Positions 7,953 to 16,648 of a DNA stretch of 64,000 bases are shown here, in pieces (positions within the stretch are counted from its first letter, which is position 1; each line of letters begins with the position of its first letter). The DNA is from Candidatus Hydrogenedentota bacterium (GTDB lineage: Bacteria > Hydrogenedentota > Hydrogenedentia > Hydrogenedentales > JAJRTN01), in NCBI GenBank assembly GCA_024278275.1, contig JAJRTN010000199.1, forward strand, positions 1 through 64,000, given 5' to 3'. A program made the position numbers and the translations under genes. Under the pieces are notes generated by a model. It saw nothing but the letters and a program-made list of their open reading frames with translations. It did no database searches and was not told the DNA's origin.

Positions 7953-9485
7953 TCATTGGGCAACTTTGAGCACCAACACCCAGTCATTGCCGTCCCCCAC
8001 GTTGCCGGGCGGGTCAAATTCCTGAAGGGCCGCTCCCGGTCCACTGGGGATATCCTTCTTAAACGCGATCTGGTCAGCGGACTCCTGGTCCCCGGTCCGC
8101 CACTTTCCATTACGCGGGTTGAACCAGAAGGCATTCATTCGCGGGGCGGCCAGGCGATCCATATGGAGGCGGATATTGCGCCCGTCCGCGCTGTAGATCA
8201 TGGCATAGTCGCCCCGGGCCCCGCGTGTCGCCTGGATACAATGGGAAATAACCCCTTCGTTGCCCTCCATACCGCCCGTATCACCGTCAATCAATTCCTG
8301 ATCAGGAATTCGATCCAGGAATTGTTCATTGCTCAGGGAACACATCAAACGGTACAGGTGCTGCATGTCCAGGGCGCCCGCCTCATCGAGACTGGCTTCC
8401 CACGGGCTGGTCTCACCTATGGCTATGGACTCAACCTGGCTGGCGTTACCACCGCCGCAGTGGTAGATGTTCATGCTTCCGTAGGTGACCCCGAAACCGC
8501 CGGCGAAGACGGTCTGGTAGGACTGGAACCGGATCTGCCAGTCTCTGTATTGGCCCTTGCCCGCGCCGCGATACTCGTAACCCCCTTCAAAAAGCCAGGT
8601 GGGCTTCGCGGGAGACAGACCATAATCCAACGTAACGGCCGCTATCTGATCCAAGGGTTGATCCTGAATTGAGTTGAAGTCCAGCCACGGATCGTCATGG
8701 AACCATTCGGATGAATTGGGCATCCATTTGCGCGGGTGGTAGCTCATCAGCGTCGTGCCGTAGTCGGCTTTTCCGTCCTGTTGATCGACCCCGTTGACCC
8801 CGTCGGCAACGCCCTCGGCCATGGCCCGGAACACCTGCCGGTAATCCCGCTCCCCATAGATCGCGCTTCGGTCACCCCCCATCATCCAGAGGAGGTTTTT
8901 CTTGTCGTTGAAACGTCGCCCGATCCAGCGGCCATAGGCGTAGGCGCCGGGAACATCGAAAATAATCTCAGCGGTGGCATGGCCGTTGCCCCAGTCCCCC
9001 GCCACGCAGCCGCCCCACGCCGGCAGCAGCACCGCATACATCCCCATGGATTCCGCCGCGTCGATGATGTATTCAAGGTGGTCCCAGTAATCGTATTCCG
9101 TTGCATTTTCAGGATTATCGCCCGGTGCTGTAATGGGCCGGCGGGGATCCCAGGCGCCATGTTGGCCGACTTCAAAGGCATAGTCCCCATAGGCATTCGG
9201 GATGATCTTGCCGCCTTCGTAGGAGGGAAAGGCGACCAGCGCGATGGTGTTGAATTGCTGATCCTTGCGATGTTGCAGGTAGGCATCCACCTGTTCGCGC
9301 GTCAGCCGCCACGCGATGGCCCAAATCGTGTCGGCCACGGGAAAGAATCCCCTTCCATCCCGGTGTACCAGGAAATGACCGTTCTTGCTTACCCGTAAAT
9401 CACTCATGTTGTCGGCGTGCAGCTCCGTGGTCATGGTGAGAAAGGCAACAGTCAGCAGGGTACTCAGGACCAAACGATACTTCAT
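7953..9485 (-). CDS. Exported DUF4038 (apiosidase/GH140-like) glycosidase
   Basis: The N-terminal 24 residues form a cleavable signal peptide. The body matches the DUF4038 TIM-barrel pattern: LVHRDGRGFFPVADTIW near the start, RKDQQFNTIALVAFP, DYWDHLEYIIDAA, and MMGGDR near 200. DDPWLDFNSIQ and WLFEGGYEY follow. The C-terminus (YSADGRNIRLHMD to the end) looks like the collagen-binding-like beta domain that often closes these proteins. Relatives cleave apiose from plant rhamnogalacturonan II or act on related polysaccharides; the exact substrate is not known here. Ribosome site AAGGAG overlaps the stop of the DUF2339 gene 16 bp upstream, so the two are probably co-transcribed. Confidence 0.82.
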   Translation of the reverse strand: MKYRLVLSTLLTVAFLTMTTELHADNMSDLRVSKNGHFLVHRDGRGFFPVADTIWAIAWRLTREQVDAYLQHRKDQQFNTIALVAFPSYEGGKIIPNAYGDYAFEVGQHGAWDPRRPITAPGDNPENATEYDYWDHLEYIIDAAESMGMYAVLLPAWGGCVAGDWGNGHATAEIIFDVPGAYAYGRWIGRRFNDKKNLLWMMGGDRSAIYGERDYRQVFRAMAEGVADGVNGVDQQDGKADYGTTLMSYHPRKWMPNSSEWFHDDPWLDFNSIQDQPLDQIAAVTLDYGLSPAKPTWLFEGGYEYRGAGKGQYRDWQIRFQSYQTVFAGGFGVTYGSMNIYHCGGGNASQVESIAIGETSPWEASLDEAGALDMQHLYRLMCSLSNEQFLDRIPDQELIDGDTGGMEGNEGVISHCIQATRGARGDYAMIYSADGRNIRLHMDRLAAPRMNAFWFNPRNGKWRTGDQESADQIAFKKDIPSGPGAALQEFDPPGNVGDGNDWVLVLKVAQ

Positions 9486-9501
9486 TCAATGATACTCCTT
9501 T

Positions 9502-11976
9502 TTAAGGTTTTGTCGAACGCATGTGCGCATAGAGCCATGATGCCGCCAGCAGAACCACCGCTGACAGCCCGAAAGCAAGCGCCTGGTACGTGGGTGAGAG
9601 CGATGCGAAGCGGGTGGCGCCCCAGGCGATGGCAAAGGCAAAGATCAGCAAGGCCCCCCAACGGTAGCGGCTTTCCCGGAAGATCACGCCAAACATCAGC
9701 GCGGACAGGCCATGCATAAGCAGAAAGGCGATGGCGTAATGGGGCGGGCCGCACGTGACAATGGCATACACCCCCACCCCGACCGGCACCGCCACCAGCA
9801 GCGTGCGCACATGGTCTTCCGCCTTTGACGGGGTGTCCGCCAGGCGCTGGGTCAGGGCGACGACGCGCTCTGAAGAGAGGCAGGCCACGAGGTACGCCAC
9901 CAGTTGCACGGGAAAGCGGGGATCGGCGCAGAGCGGTGTGTCCCCGTGCCGCAAGCCCCGAACCACCGCGGCCGAACCGGCGGCAATGGCCAGCACGGCC
10001 GAACCCTTGACGCCCGGGAAGGCCGTGAGCCACCCCACGATGAGCAACGCCAAGGCAAGTCCCGCGAGCGCGCCGGGAACATACACCGGATCCAACCCGC
10101 GCCAGATCAATACCGCCAGCATGGCCGTCGCCGCCAGGTAGGGGCCAGTAGCCAGGAGGTGGTGCTCCCATTCCGGACCGATGGCGTGAAAAAGCCGCAC
10201 ATAGCGTTCCCAGAGATAGGCGCCCAGGTAGGTAAGCAGGGCCAGGACAACCGTCAGCGGGAGATAGTGCGGCTGTTCCTCGAAACCGGCAAGAGGCGAC
10301 CAGAGGAAAACGTGGTAGCAGAGATGGGCCGCCAGCAGGAGAAAGATGCAACCCACCTCCAGTTGCGGCGTGAGCAGGACCAGCCCGAGCAGGGCGAAGC
10401 ACAGCCCCTGCGCCGCCAGGAAATACGGCATCCGGGGATCGTCGCCGAACTGGAATATGGTCACCGACACCAGGACGAAGGCCGCCGCCGCCGCATGACC
10501 GATGGCCAGCGAGGCGCCCCGCCAGTTCATCATCGAGTCCGCCAGGAACCATTGCCCGCTTACCGTCCGTTCCTCGGGCCGCATCCATCGCACGTAGCGT
10601 TCATAAAAAGCCGCGGTGATGGAAAAAGTCAGCCCCATGCCCAGGGCCGCCACCAGGTTTCGGGGAACGGTATGGCCCGCGATGGTCATCACGGCGGATT
10701 CGCGCACCGAAGCCAGCCCCACCACGGTGGCCGTCACGACCAGGCCCAGGCCCAGGACCTTGAAAAACACGATCCCGCTCCGTTTATAGGCGATGGCGAT
10801 GGCAAGCCCCTCCAGTCCCATCGCCCCGAGAAACCATTCCCGTGGAACGTACAGCCCAAGCGCCAGCGTTGCCGCGGCCACGCCCTTCGCCAGGAACAGG
10901 GGAAAGACATGGTTTCGAACGTGTCCGGGCCGTTCCGCGGCCACGGCCCCGCACAACCAAAACGCCGCGAGGGCCGCCCAGAACACCCAGGCCGACGGGC
11001 CAAGGTGGTGTTCCGCCCAGGGCCAGGCCAGCCGGAGGAAAAGGAGCGTGTTAAGCGCCGACAGGGTCGCCACGGACTTACGGTAGTACCGTGTTTGACA
11101 ACAGTCGGCAAGGGTGGCCGCCAAGAGAAAAAGATAGGAGGCGACAAAAACCGCCATGAAAAACAGCGAATAGTCGGGTGCCTGATCAAGCAGATACAGC
11201 GATGCATAATCGAGTGGCTCCGGCCGGGGTATGGCGAGTTGCAGACAGGCGTGTGTCCCTGCAACGACTACCCAGGACAACAAGAGCCAACCCCGCGTGG
11301 CCTGCAACAGAAAAGCCGCCAAAGCGAGAACACCACAGCAAAACAGGGCATATTGAAGCGCGGCGGGCGTGCCCGGCGCCGCCCAACATGCCGTCACGAA
11401 GCCCGACAGCGCGGCGATGACCGCCAGGGTCTGGCTCCGAAGCCACCAGGCGCCTCCAAGCATGGCGGCCAGGCAGGCAAGCAGAAGGACCGGCCCCATC
11501 GTCCCAAGGTCGGACAAACGAAGTGGTGCGGGAATCAGCAGCGAGAAGACACCGATATAGAGTAAGCCCAAACCGGTGCCCAGGAAGCCCTCCGCGAAGA
11601 CATCGTGATGCCGCCACAAGTAGATGCCCGCCACCAGGAGTCCCCCGCCCACCCCATGGATCACCGCCAGCTTCTGCCACGCCTCAAGCGCCTCCGTCAG
11701 CACCAGCGCCCGGGTTCCCAGCGCCAGAAACCCCACCAGCAGGACCAGGGCCGTCCGGCTCAGCCACACCGCCCCGATGTGCGCCTCGATGCCCGCCTCC
11801 GTCTCACCACGCAGCACCCGGTCCACCCGGGCGCGCAATTCCTGGAACAGGTGGTGGTCATGGGGATGGGAAGGCGGGCGTTTCTTCCCTTCGCGCGCGT
11901 CCAGCACTTGATGGACCATGGCCGAAAGTTCGCGCACCTGCGCTTCCAGCTCCGCTATGCGTTTCTCGGGGTCCAT
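9502..11976 (-). CDS. DUF2339 polytopic membrane protein
   Basis: An 824-residue protein with a short N-terminal coiled coil (MDPEKRIAELEAQVRELS) and a histidine-rich linker (HPHDHH). About two dozen hydrophobic helices fill the rest. The segment GAVWLSRTALVLLVGFLALGT, then a loop and FAEGFLGTGLGLLYIGVF, is characteristic of the DUF2339 family. The function of the family is unknown. It precedes the DUF4038 glycosidase by 16 bp on the same strand. A cell-envelope role is plausible but unproven. Confidence 0.8.
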   Translation of the reverse strand: MDPEKRIAELEAQVRELSAMVHQVLDAREGKKRPPSHPHDHHLFQELRARVDRVLRGETEAGIEAHIGAVWLSRTALVLLVGFLALGTRALVLTEALEAWQKLAVIHGVGGGLLVAGIYLWRHHDVFAEGFLGTGLGLLYIGVFSLLIPAPLRLSDLGTMGPVLLLACLAAMLGGAWWLRSQTLAVIAALSGFVTACWAAPGTPAALQYALFCCGVLALAAFLLQATRGWLLLSWVVVAGTHACLQLAIPRPEPLDYASLYLLDQAPDYSLFFMAVFVASYLFLLAATLADCCQTRYYRKSVATLSALNTLLFLRLAWPWAEHHLGPSAWVFWAALAAFWLCGAVAAERPGHVRNHVFPLFLAKGVAAATLALGLYVPREWFLGAMGLEGLAIAIAYKRSGIVFFKVLGLGLVVTATVVGLASVRESAVMTIAGHTVPRNLVAALGMGLTFSITAAFYERYVRWMRPEERTVSGQWFLADSMMNWRGASLAIGHAAAAAFVLVSVTIFQFGDDPRMPYFLAAQGLCFALLGLVLLTPQLEVGCIFLLLAAHLCYHVFLWSPLAGFEEQPHYLPLTVVLALLTYLGAYLWERYVRLFHAIGPEWEHHLLATGPYLAATAMLAVLIWRGLDPVYVPGALAGLALALLIVGWLTAFPGVKGSAVLAIAAGSAAVVRGLRHGDTPLCADPRFPVQLVAYLVACLSSERVVALTQRLADTPSKAEDHVRTLLVAVPVGVGVYAIVTCGPPHYAIAFLLMHGLSALMFGVIFRESRYRWGALLIFAFAIAWGATRFASLSPTYQALAFGLSAVVLLAASWLYAHMRSTKP

Positions 11977-12172
11977 TCACGCACTCCACCACGGGAAATC
12001 CTCTGATTCCTATTCTATCCCGCCGCTCCCACTGATTTCCCCCATTGGCGGGCCGTATTATGTCCCGACCGCAGGGGGGGAACCTCATGGACAAGATGGG
12101 CCGGCCCTTGCGTCCGTCCAGTCCCCTGTGGGTGGAACCCGCCCGGAACGCCAACACCCCTCGAATCAGCCC

Positions 12173-12742
12173 TTACTCCGCCGTATACCCGAAGTTGTAC
12201 TCCGCATCCGCCAGCCCCGGCGCCGCGGCGTCTTTCTCGGAAATGATCGTCGGTTCCAGCGGCCACGCGATGCCCACCTCGGGACAGTTGTAACGCAACG
12301 CGCGTTCGCATTCCGGCGCATGAACGCCCGTGCATTTGTAATGCACCAGCGAATCATCGGCCAGTGAGACGAAACCGTGGGCGAAACCAACCGGCACCCA
12401 AAGAGAAAGATGATTCTCCCCCGACAACTCACGCCCAACCCATCCGCCGAAGGTGGGTGAACCTTCGCGCAGATCCACCGCCACGTCATAGATCGCACCC
12501 GAGACACATCGCACCAATTTACCCATGCCGCACGGATTAAGCTGGTAGTGCATCCCCCGCAACACGCCTTTGGCGGACTGGCTCAGGTTGTCCTGGACGA
12601 AAGTATCCACGAACCCTGCCTTTTCCCACATGGGCACGGAATGGAATTCGCTGAAAAAACCCCGATGGTCATGAAAAATGCCGGTTTCCACCACCTTCAC
12701 CGCCGGGATTTCCGTCGCCGTTATTTTCACGGGCATGGGCAT
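12173..12742 (-). CDS. rmlC: dTDP-4-dehydrorhamnose 3,5-epimerase
   Basis: A cupin-fold epimerase in dTDP-L-rhamnose synthesis, converting dTDP-4-keto-6-deoxyglucose to the L-rhamno epimer. The 189-residue protein has DHRGFFSE at 25-32, QDNLSQS at 50-56, and GVLRGMHYQ with catalytic His65. DLREGSPTFGGW and WVPVGFAHGF follow. The other rhamnose genes (rmlA, B, D) are not in the window. Together with manC it points to surface-polysaccharide synthesis. The family assignment is strong. Confidence 0.93.
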   Translation of the reverse strand: MPMPVKITATEIPAVKVVETGIFHDHRGFFSEFHSVPMWEKAGFVDTFVQDNLSQSAKGVLRGMHYQLNPCGMGKLVRCVSGAIYDVAVDLREGSPTFGGWVGRELSGENHLSLWVPVGFAHGFVSLADDSLVHYKCTGVHAPECERALRYNCPEVGIAWPLEPTIISEKDAAAPGLADAEYNFGYTAE

Positions 12743-12842
12743 GATCTGCGTGTCCTTTCAAAGGTATCGGCTAATACGCGCAATTCTCACACAGCCCGTC
12801 GAGACACTGCAAGCGGCGAGCTGCTCCCGTGGGCCACTCCAC

Positions 12843-14246
12843 TCAAAAGAGCCGCCAGGCAATGAGCATGGCGGAAAAAGCCCCACCATAGAGGATCGTA
12901 ATAACATAGAGGGGCACGGAACGCCAGCCCGCGTGGGGAAGATGCAGTCGAATCAGTCTGCGAACCATGACCAGGCTCAGCACAACTCCCAGGGTCATCA
13001 GTGCCAGGGCGAGAACGGTTACCAGGGGATCCCGCCAGGCGGGCAGGGGCGCCAGGGTTATGGTCTTGTCGAAGAGCCCCCGCGCGGTCTTCGTGCCGAG
13101 CGGGTCGGAGACGGCATAGGCCCAGTAGGGAATGCGGGAAGTCATTTTCAGGACCGCTTTGGTGACGTGTGCCGCGGCCATGAGGGGGATGAAGGCGATG
13201 CCGAATTGAAGCAGGTAATCCGTCACGGCAAGACGCCCGCCCACCAGCCGGAACAGGCTGTAAGGCAGCAGCCAGACAAGTATGGGGAGCCCCACGAAAA
13301 GGGTCAGCGACTTGACCAGTCCTTTTGCCAACGTGCCGTTGGCGCCCAGCATATGTTCCAGTTGCGTAGGTGCCCAGGTCAGCAGGGTTCCCGTCACGGA
13401 CCATTCGGTAAAGACCTCATAAACCACGAAACCGGATACCACCATGCAGAAAGCGGCCTGCGCCGCGGTCAGGGGCCGAAGGTTCAGTAAGTCCTGGAAC
13501 CAGGGCCGGGCGAACCAGCCCGGATTCGGGCGTCCTTCCAATCCGGGATTGTTTCTGTCGCAGGCCTTCAGGCATTGGCCGCAAAGCAGGCATTGCGTGT
13601 TGTCGGCGATACGGGCGGGCCGGAGTTCGACACCGCAGCTTCGCCCCTGGAAACGGTAGGCATTGGTTTCTGAAACGCAGGATTGATCGGTGCAGTTCGC
13701 GCAGAGCGACTTGTCCCTTACTCCCCAGCCAAAGGGCGCGATTCGTGCGTAGAGCCCCAGTAAATGGCCCACGGGACAGATGTGGGCGCAGAAGGCATTG
13801 CGTGAGAACACCAACCCGGACAGCACCGCCGTGGCAAGCAGCAGCAGCATGTAGATGCTCATGCGAAAGGGGACACGGTGGATGGCCAAGGTGTGAATGC
13901 CGATGAAAAGGATGAGAACGTAGAACCCCGTTATCACCCAACCGGTGCGCAGGAAAGGCGGTGCCTCGCGTTTGAATCCGATTCTGGCGGCCAGCGAGGT
14001 AACCAGTTCCATGGGGCATACCATGCACCACGCGCGGCCCAGAAAAATGGCTGACAGGATAATCATGGGCCACCAGTAGGACCACACAACCAGGTTGGCC
14101 ACATTGGTGTTGCGCAAGATTTTCGCCAGCGCCATGTCATGGGTATTGGCCGGGATGCCCCCGGCAATAAGCAGGGCGAAGGCGAGAAGCGACAGCAACT
14201 GGAAGACCAGGGGAAACCAGGTGAGGCGAAACAATCGATTAAACAT
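12843..14246 (-). CDS. NapH/NosR-like membrane polyferredoxin
   Basis: A 467-residue integral membrane iron-sulfur protein. Paired membrane-edge motifs CMVCP (in GRAWCMVCPMEL) and CAHICPVG resemble the CxxCP pairs of NapH, NosR and CcoG. Two cysteine clusters follow: CANCTDQSC, then CLLCGQCLKAC with its downstream D-R-N. Both would ligate 4Fe-4S centres. At least six hydrophobic helices are visible. Such proteins pass electrons across or along the membrane to a reductase or maturation factor. No partner oxidoreductase gene is adjacent, so the acceptor is unknown. Confidence 0.82.
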   Translation of the reverse strand: MFNRLFRLTWFPLVFQLLSLLAFALLIAGGIPANTHDMALAKILRNTNVANLVVWSYWWPMIILSAIFLGRAWCMVCPMELVTSLAARIGFKREAPPFLRTGWVITGFYVLILFIGIHTLAIHRVPFRMSIYMLLLLATAVLSGLVFSRNAFCAHICPVGHLLGLYARIAPFGWGVRDKSLCANCTDQSCVSETNAYRFQGRSCGVELRPARIADNTQCLLCGQCLKACDRNNPGLEGRPNPGWFARPWFQDLLNLRPLTAAQAAFCMVVSGFVVYEVFTEWSVTGTLLTWAPTQLEHMLGANGTLAKGLVKSLTLFVGLPILVWLLPYSLFRLVGGRLAVTDYLLQFGIAFIPLMAAAHVTKAVLKMTSRIPYWAYAVSDPLGTKTARGLFDKTITLAPLPAWRDPLVTVLALALMTLGVVLSLVMVRRLIRLHLPHAGWRSVPLYVITILYGGAFSAMLIAWRLF

Positions 14247-14492
14247 GAAAGTTCTTCTCCTGTTCTGCCCGGCCTGTGTCCGGGCATTTCAACTGTGCCG
14301 CCTGCTTCCTTGGCGCGAATATAGCATACCGGCGGATCGGCTTTCAGGCCCCGGGTTTTCGCCTTCCTTCGGCGTGGTGACATGGATGTTCGGCGGGACT
14401 CGCGGGCCATGGCGCGGCAGTCTCCCTTCACGGTGGGGAATCTGCTAAGCTGACGGTGGTAAGGTGAAAACCATGGGCGGAGGAAACGCGCA

Positions 14493-16643
14493 ATGACCAG
14501 CCGGCGACCGATGAATGTCTTTCCGGGGGCGTCGTGGTTAATCATGGTGCTTCTCGTCCTGAATGGCCACGCCGAGGGGACCTCCGGGATGTCCGGACCC
14601 GCCCCGAATGTTCTCCTGGTTACCATGGACACCACCCGGGCCGACCGGATTGGATGTTATGGCTACGAACGGGGGACCACGCCCGCCCTGGACGCCTTGG
14701 CGCGGGAAGGCGTGGTTTTCGAGCAGTGCTTCAGCCAGGTCCCCATCACACTGCCTTCCCACACCAGTATTCTTTCCTCGCGCACGCCCGCGTCCCACGG
14801 GGTGCGGGACAACGGCATCTTCACCGTACCGCAAAGCGTGTTGACCCTGCCGGAGATCCTGAAGCCGCGGGGCTACGCGACGGGGGCCGTGGTCGCATCG
14901 TTTGTTCTCGACTCGCGCTTCGGTTTGCAACAGGGTTTTGACACCTACAATGACGCCTATACGGAAGACTGGACCGAGGAAGAGATCCAGCAGCGCCGGA
15001 TCTACGCCGGCATGATCCTGGAGCGCAAGGCCGACTTGGTTTACCAGGCGGCGTCGGCGTGGCTCGCGTCGGCCCCGGAGCCCTTTTTCCTCTGGACCCA
15101 TTTTTTCGATCCCCATCAGCCCCTGAACCCGCCGCAGCCCTGGCTGGGAAACTTTTTCGACGATCTTTACGATGCCGAGATTGCCTTCACGGACGAGTAT
15201 ATCGGGCAATTGCTGGCGGCACTGAAGGTCAAGGGCGTGGCCGAGAACACGCTCATCATTGTTACGGGAGATCACGGGGAAGGGCTGGACGACCATGGCG
15301 AACCCACCCACGCCATGTTGCTCTATGACTCGACGCTGCATGTGCCATTGATCATGCGTCTCCCGAAAGCGCAACGGGTCACGGGGCGCGTTCCCGACAT
15401 GGTGCGGTCCATCGATATCGCCCCGACCGTGCTTGACGTGTTGGGGGTGGATATCCCGCCGGATTTCGAGGGGGTTTCATTGCTTCCCCGCATGCAGGGC
15501 AAGGCCGGCCCCCTTGCCCTGACCAATTATCACGAGAACCTGCTGCCTCATTTTTCCTTCGGCTGGAGTACCCTGCGGGGGTGGCGGGCGGATGGGTGGG
15601 TGTGGATTGAAGCGCCCAGTCCATTGCTGTACCACTATGAGGAAGACCCGGAGGAAGTGCGTGATCTGATCCGCGCCTATCCCGGGCGGGCGGCGCGAAT
15701 GCGGAAAGATATGCATGCCTATCTTGCCGGGATGAACCGGGCGTTTCACGAAACGGACATGCCTCTCGACCCCGAGGCCGTGGCCGCCCTTGAGGCGCTG
15801 GGCTATGCCGGCGGGGTCGCCTCGGCGGTACCGGAAAAGGCCTATGGGAAAGGGGCGGACCCCAACGCACGGGTGTCCGTGCAGGCCGCCATCAGCGTGG
15901 CTCGCCACGCCGTGGAGCAGGGTGACGTGTCGATGGCGCTGGCTTCACTCTCCGAGATCGAGGCCATGGATCCGGGCAATATCCAGCTCTACGCGCTCCG
16001 GGCGAAGGTCCATTTGCAGCGTGGGGCTTTCGAGGAAGCGGCGAAAGATCTGGACCGTGCCGTCAACCTGTCCCCCAAGCCGAGTCAGCTCCTTTTGGCA
16101 CGGGGACATGTGGCCATGGGAATGGGTGATTTCACGAAGGCCCGGGAATTTTTCGACCGGATTCTTCGGGATTCACCGAAAAATGTCAGCGCCCTCTATC
16201 AGCAGGCCCTGTGCTCTTCCAGGCTGGGTGACCACGAAGCCGCCGCCGATCTGTACAAGACCGCCCTGGCCATTGATCCCTCCCATATCGACAGCCGGAT
16301 AAACCTGGGCATTGCCCTGGCCCGTTTGAAGCGCTTGGACCAGGCGCGGGACACCCTGGAACGCGCCCGCCGATGGGCTCCATATTCCGCCCGCCTGATC
16401 TACAATCTCGGCACGGTCCGATACCACTTGAAGGATTGGAGCGGCGCCCGTGACGCTTTTTCGCTCGCCTTGCGAAGCCATCCCGATTATCCTGAAGCCT
16501 TGTTGGGGATGGCCGCCGTGCTCCACGAACTGGATGAACAGGATGCCGCCGTGGAACAACTTAAACGCATCCAGCAGATTGCGCCGCAAAGCAAAACGGG
16601 AAAACAGGCGCGGTCCTTACTGGCGCAATGTATATCGGAATAG
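14493..16643 (+). CDS. Sulfatase-fold hydrolase with C-terminal TPR repeats
   Basis: A 716-residue exported or membrane-anchored protein: a basic N-terminus and hydrophobic segment 15-25, an alkaline-phosphatase/sulfatase fold (about 37-420), then TPR repeats from about 460 to the end. Metal-site pieces MDTTRAD (Asp46) and TGDHGE are present. The sulfatase active-site motif CxPxR reads Thr86-Leu-Pro-Ser-His90. There is therefore no Cys or Ser to convert to formylglycine, and classical sulfatase chemistry is unlikely. A phosphatase or phosphodiesterase-type activity with a Thr nucleophile is an alternative. Ribosome site GGAGGA precedes the ATG. Its stop is 5 bp from the stop of the convergent parvulin gene. 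Confidence 0.82.
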   Translation: MTSRRPMNVFPGASWLIMVLLVLNGHAEGTSGMSGPAPNVLLVTMDTTRADRIGCYGYERGTTPALDALAREGVVFEQCFSQVPITLPSHTSILSSRTPASHGVRDNGIFTVPQSVLTLPEILKPRGYATGAVVASFVLDSRFGLQQGFDTYNDAYTEDWTEEEIQQRRIYAGMILERKADLVYQAASAWLASAPEPFFLWTHFFDPHQPLNPPQPWLGNFFDDLYDAEIAFTDEYIGQLLAALKVKGVAENTLIIVTGDHGEGLDDHGEPTHAMLLYDSTLHVPLIMRLPKAQRVTGRVPDMVRSIDIAPTVLDVLGVDIPPDFEGVSLLPRMQGKAGPLALTNYHENLLPHFSFGWSTLRGWRADGWVWIEAPSPLLYHYEEDPEEVRDLIRAYPGRAARMRKDMHAYLAGMNRAFHETDMPLDPEAVAALEALGYAGGVASAVPEKAYGKGADPNARVSVQAAISVARHAVEQGDVSMALASLSEIEAMDPGNIQLYALRAKVHLQRGAFEEAAKDLDRAVNLSPKPSQLLLARGHVAMGMGDFTKAREFFDRILRDSPKNVSALYQQALCSSRLGDHEAAADLYKTALAIDPSHIDSRINLGIALARLKRLDQARDTLERARRWAPYSARLIYNLGTVRYHLKDWSGARDAFSLALRSHPDYPEALLGMAAVLHELDEQDAAVEQLKRIQQIAPQSKTGKQARSLLAQCISE

Positions 16644-16648
16644 CGGCC

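Noticed and set aside
9482-11565. Long frames on both strands overlapping the DUF2339 gene
   Set aside because: High GC gives long shadow frames; only the minus-strand 824-residue frame has membrane helices and a family match.
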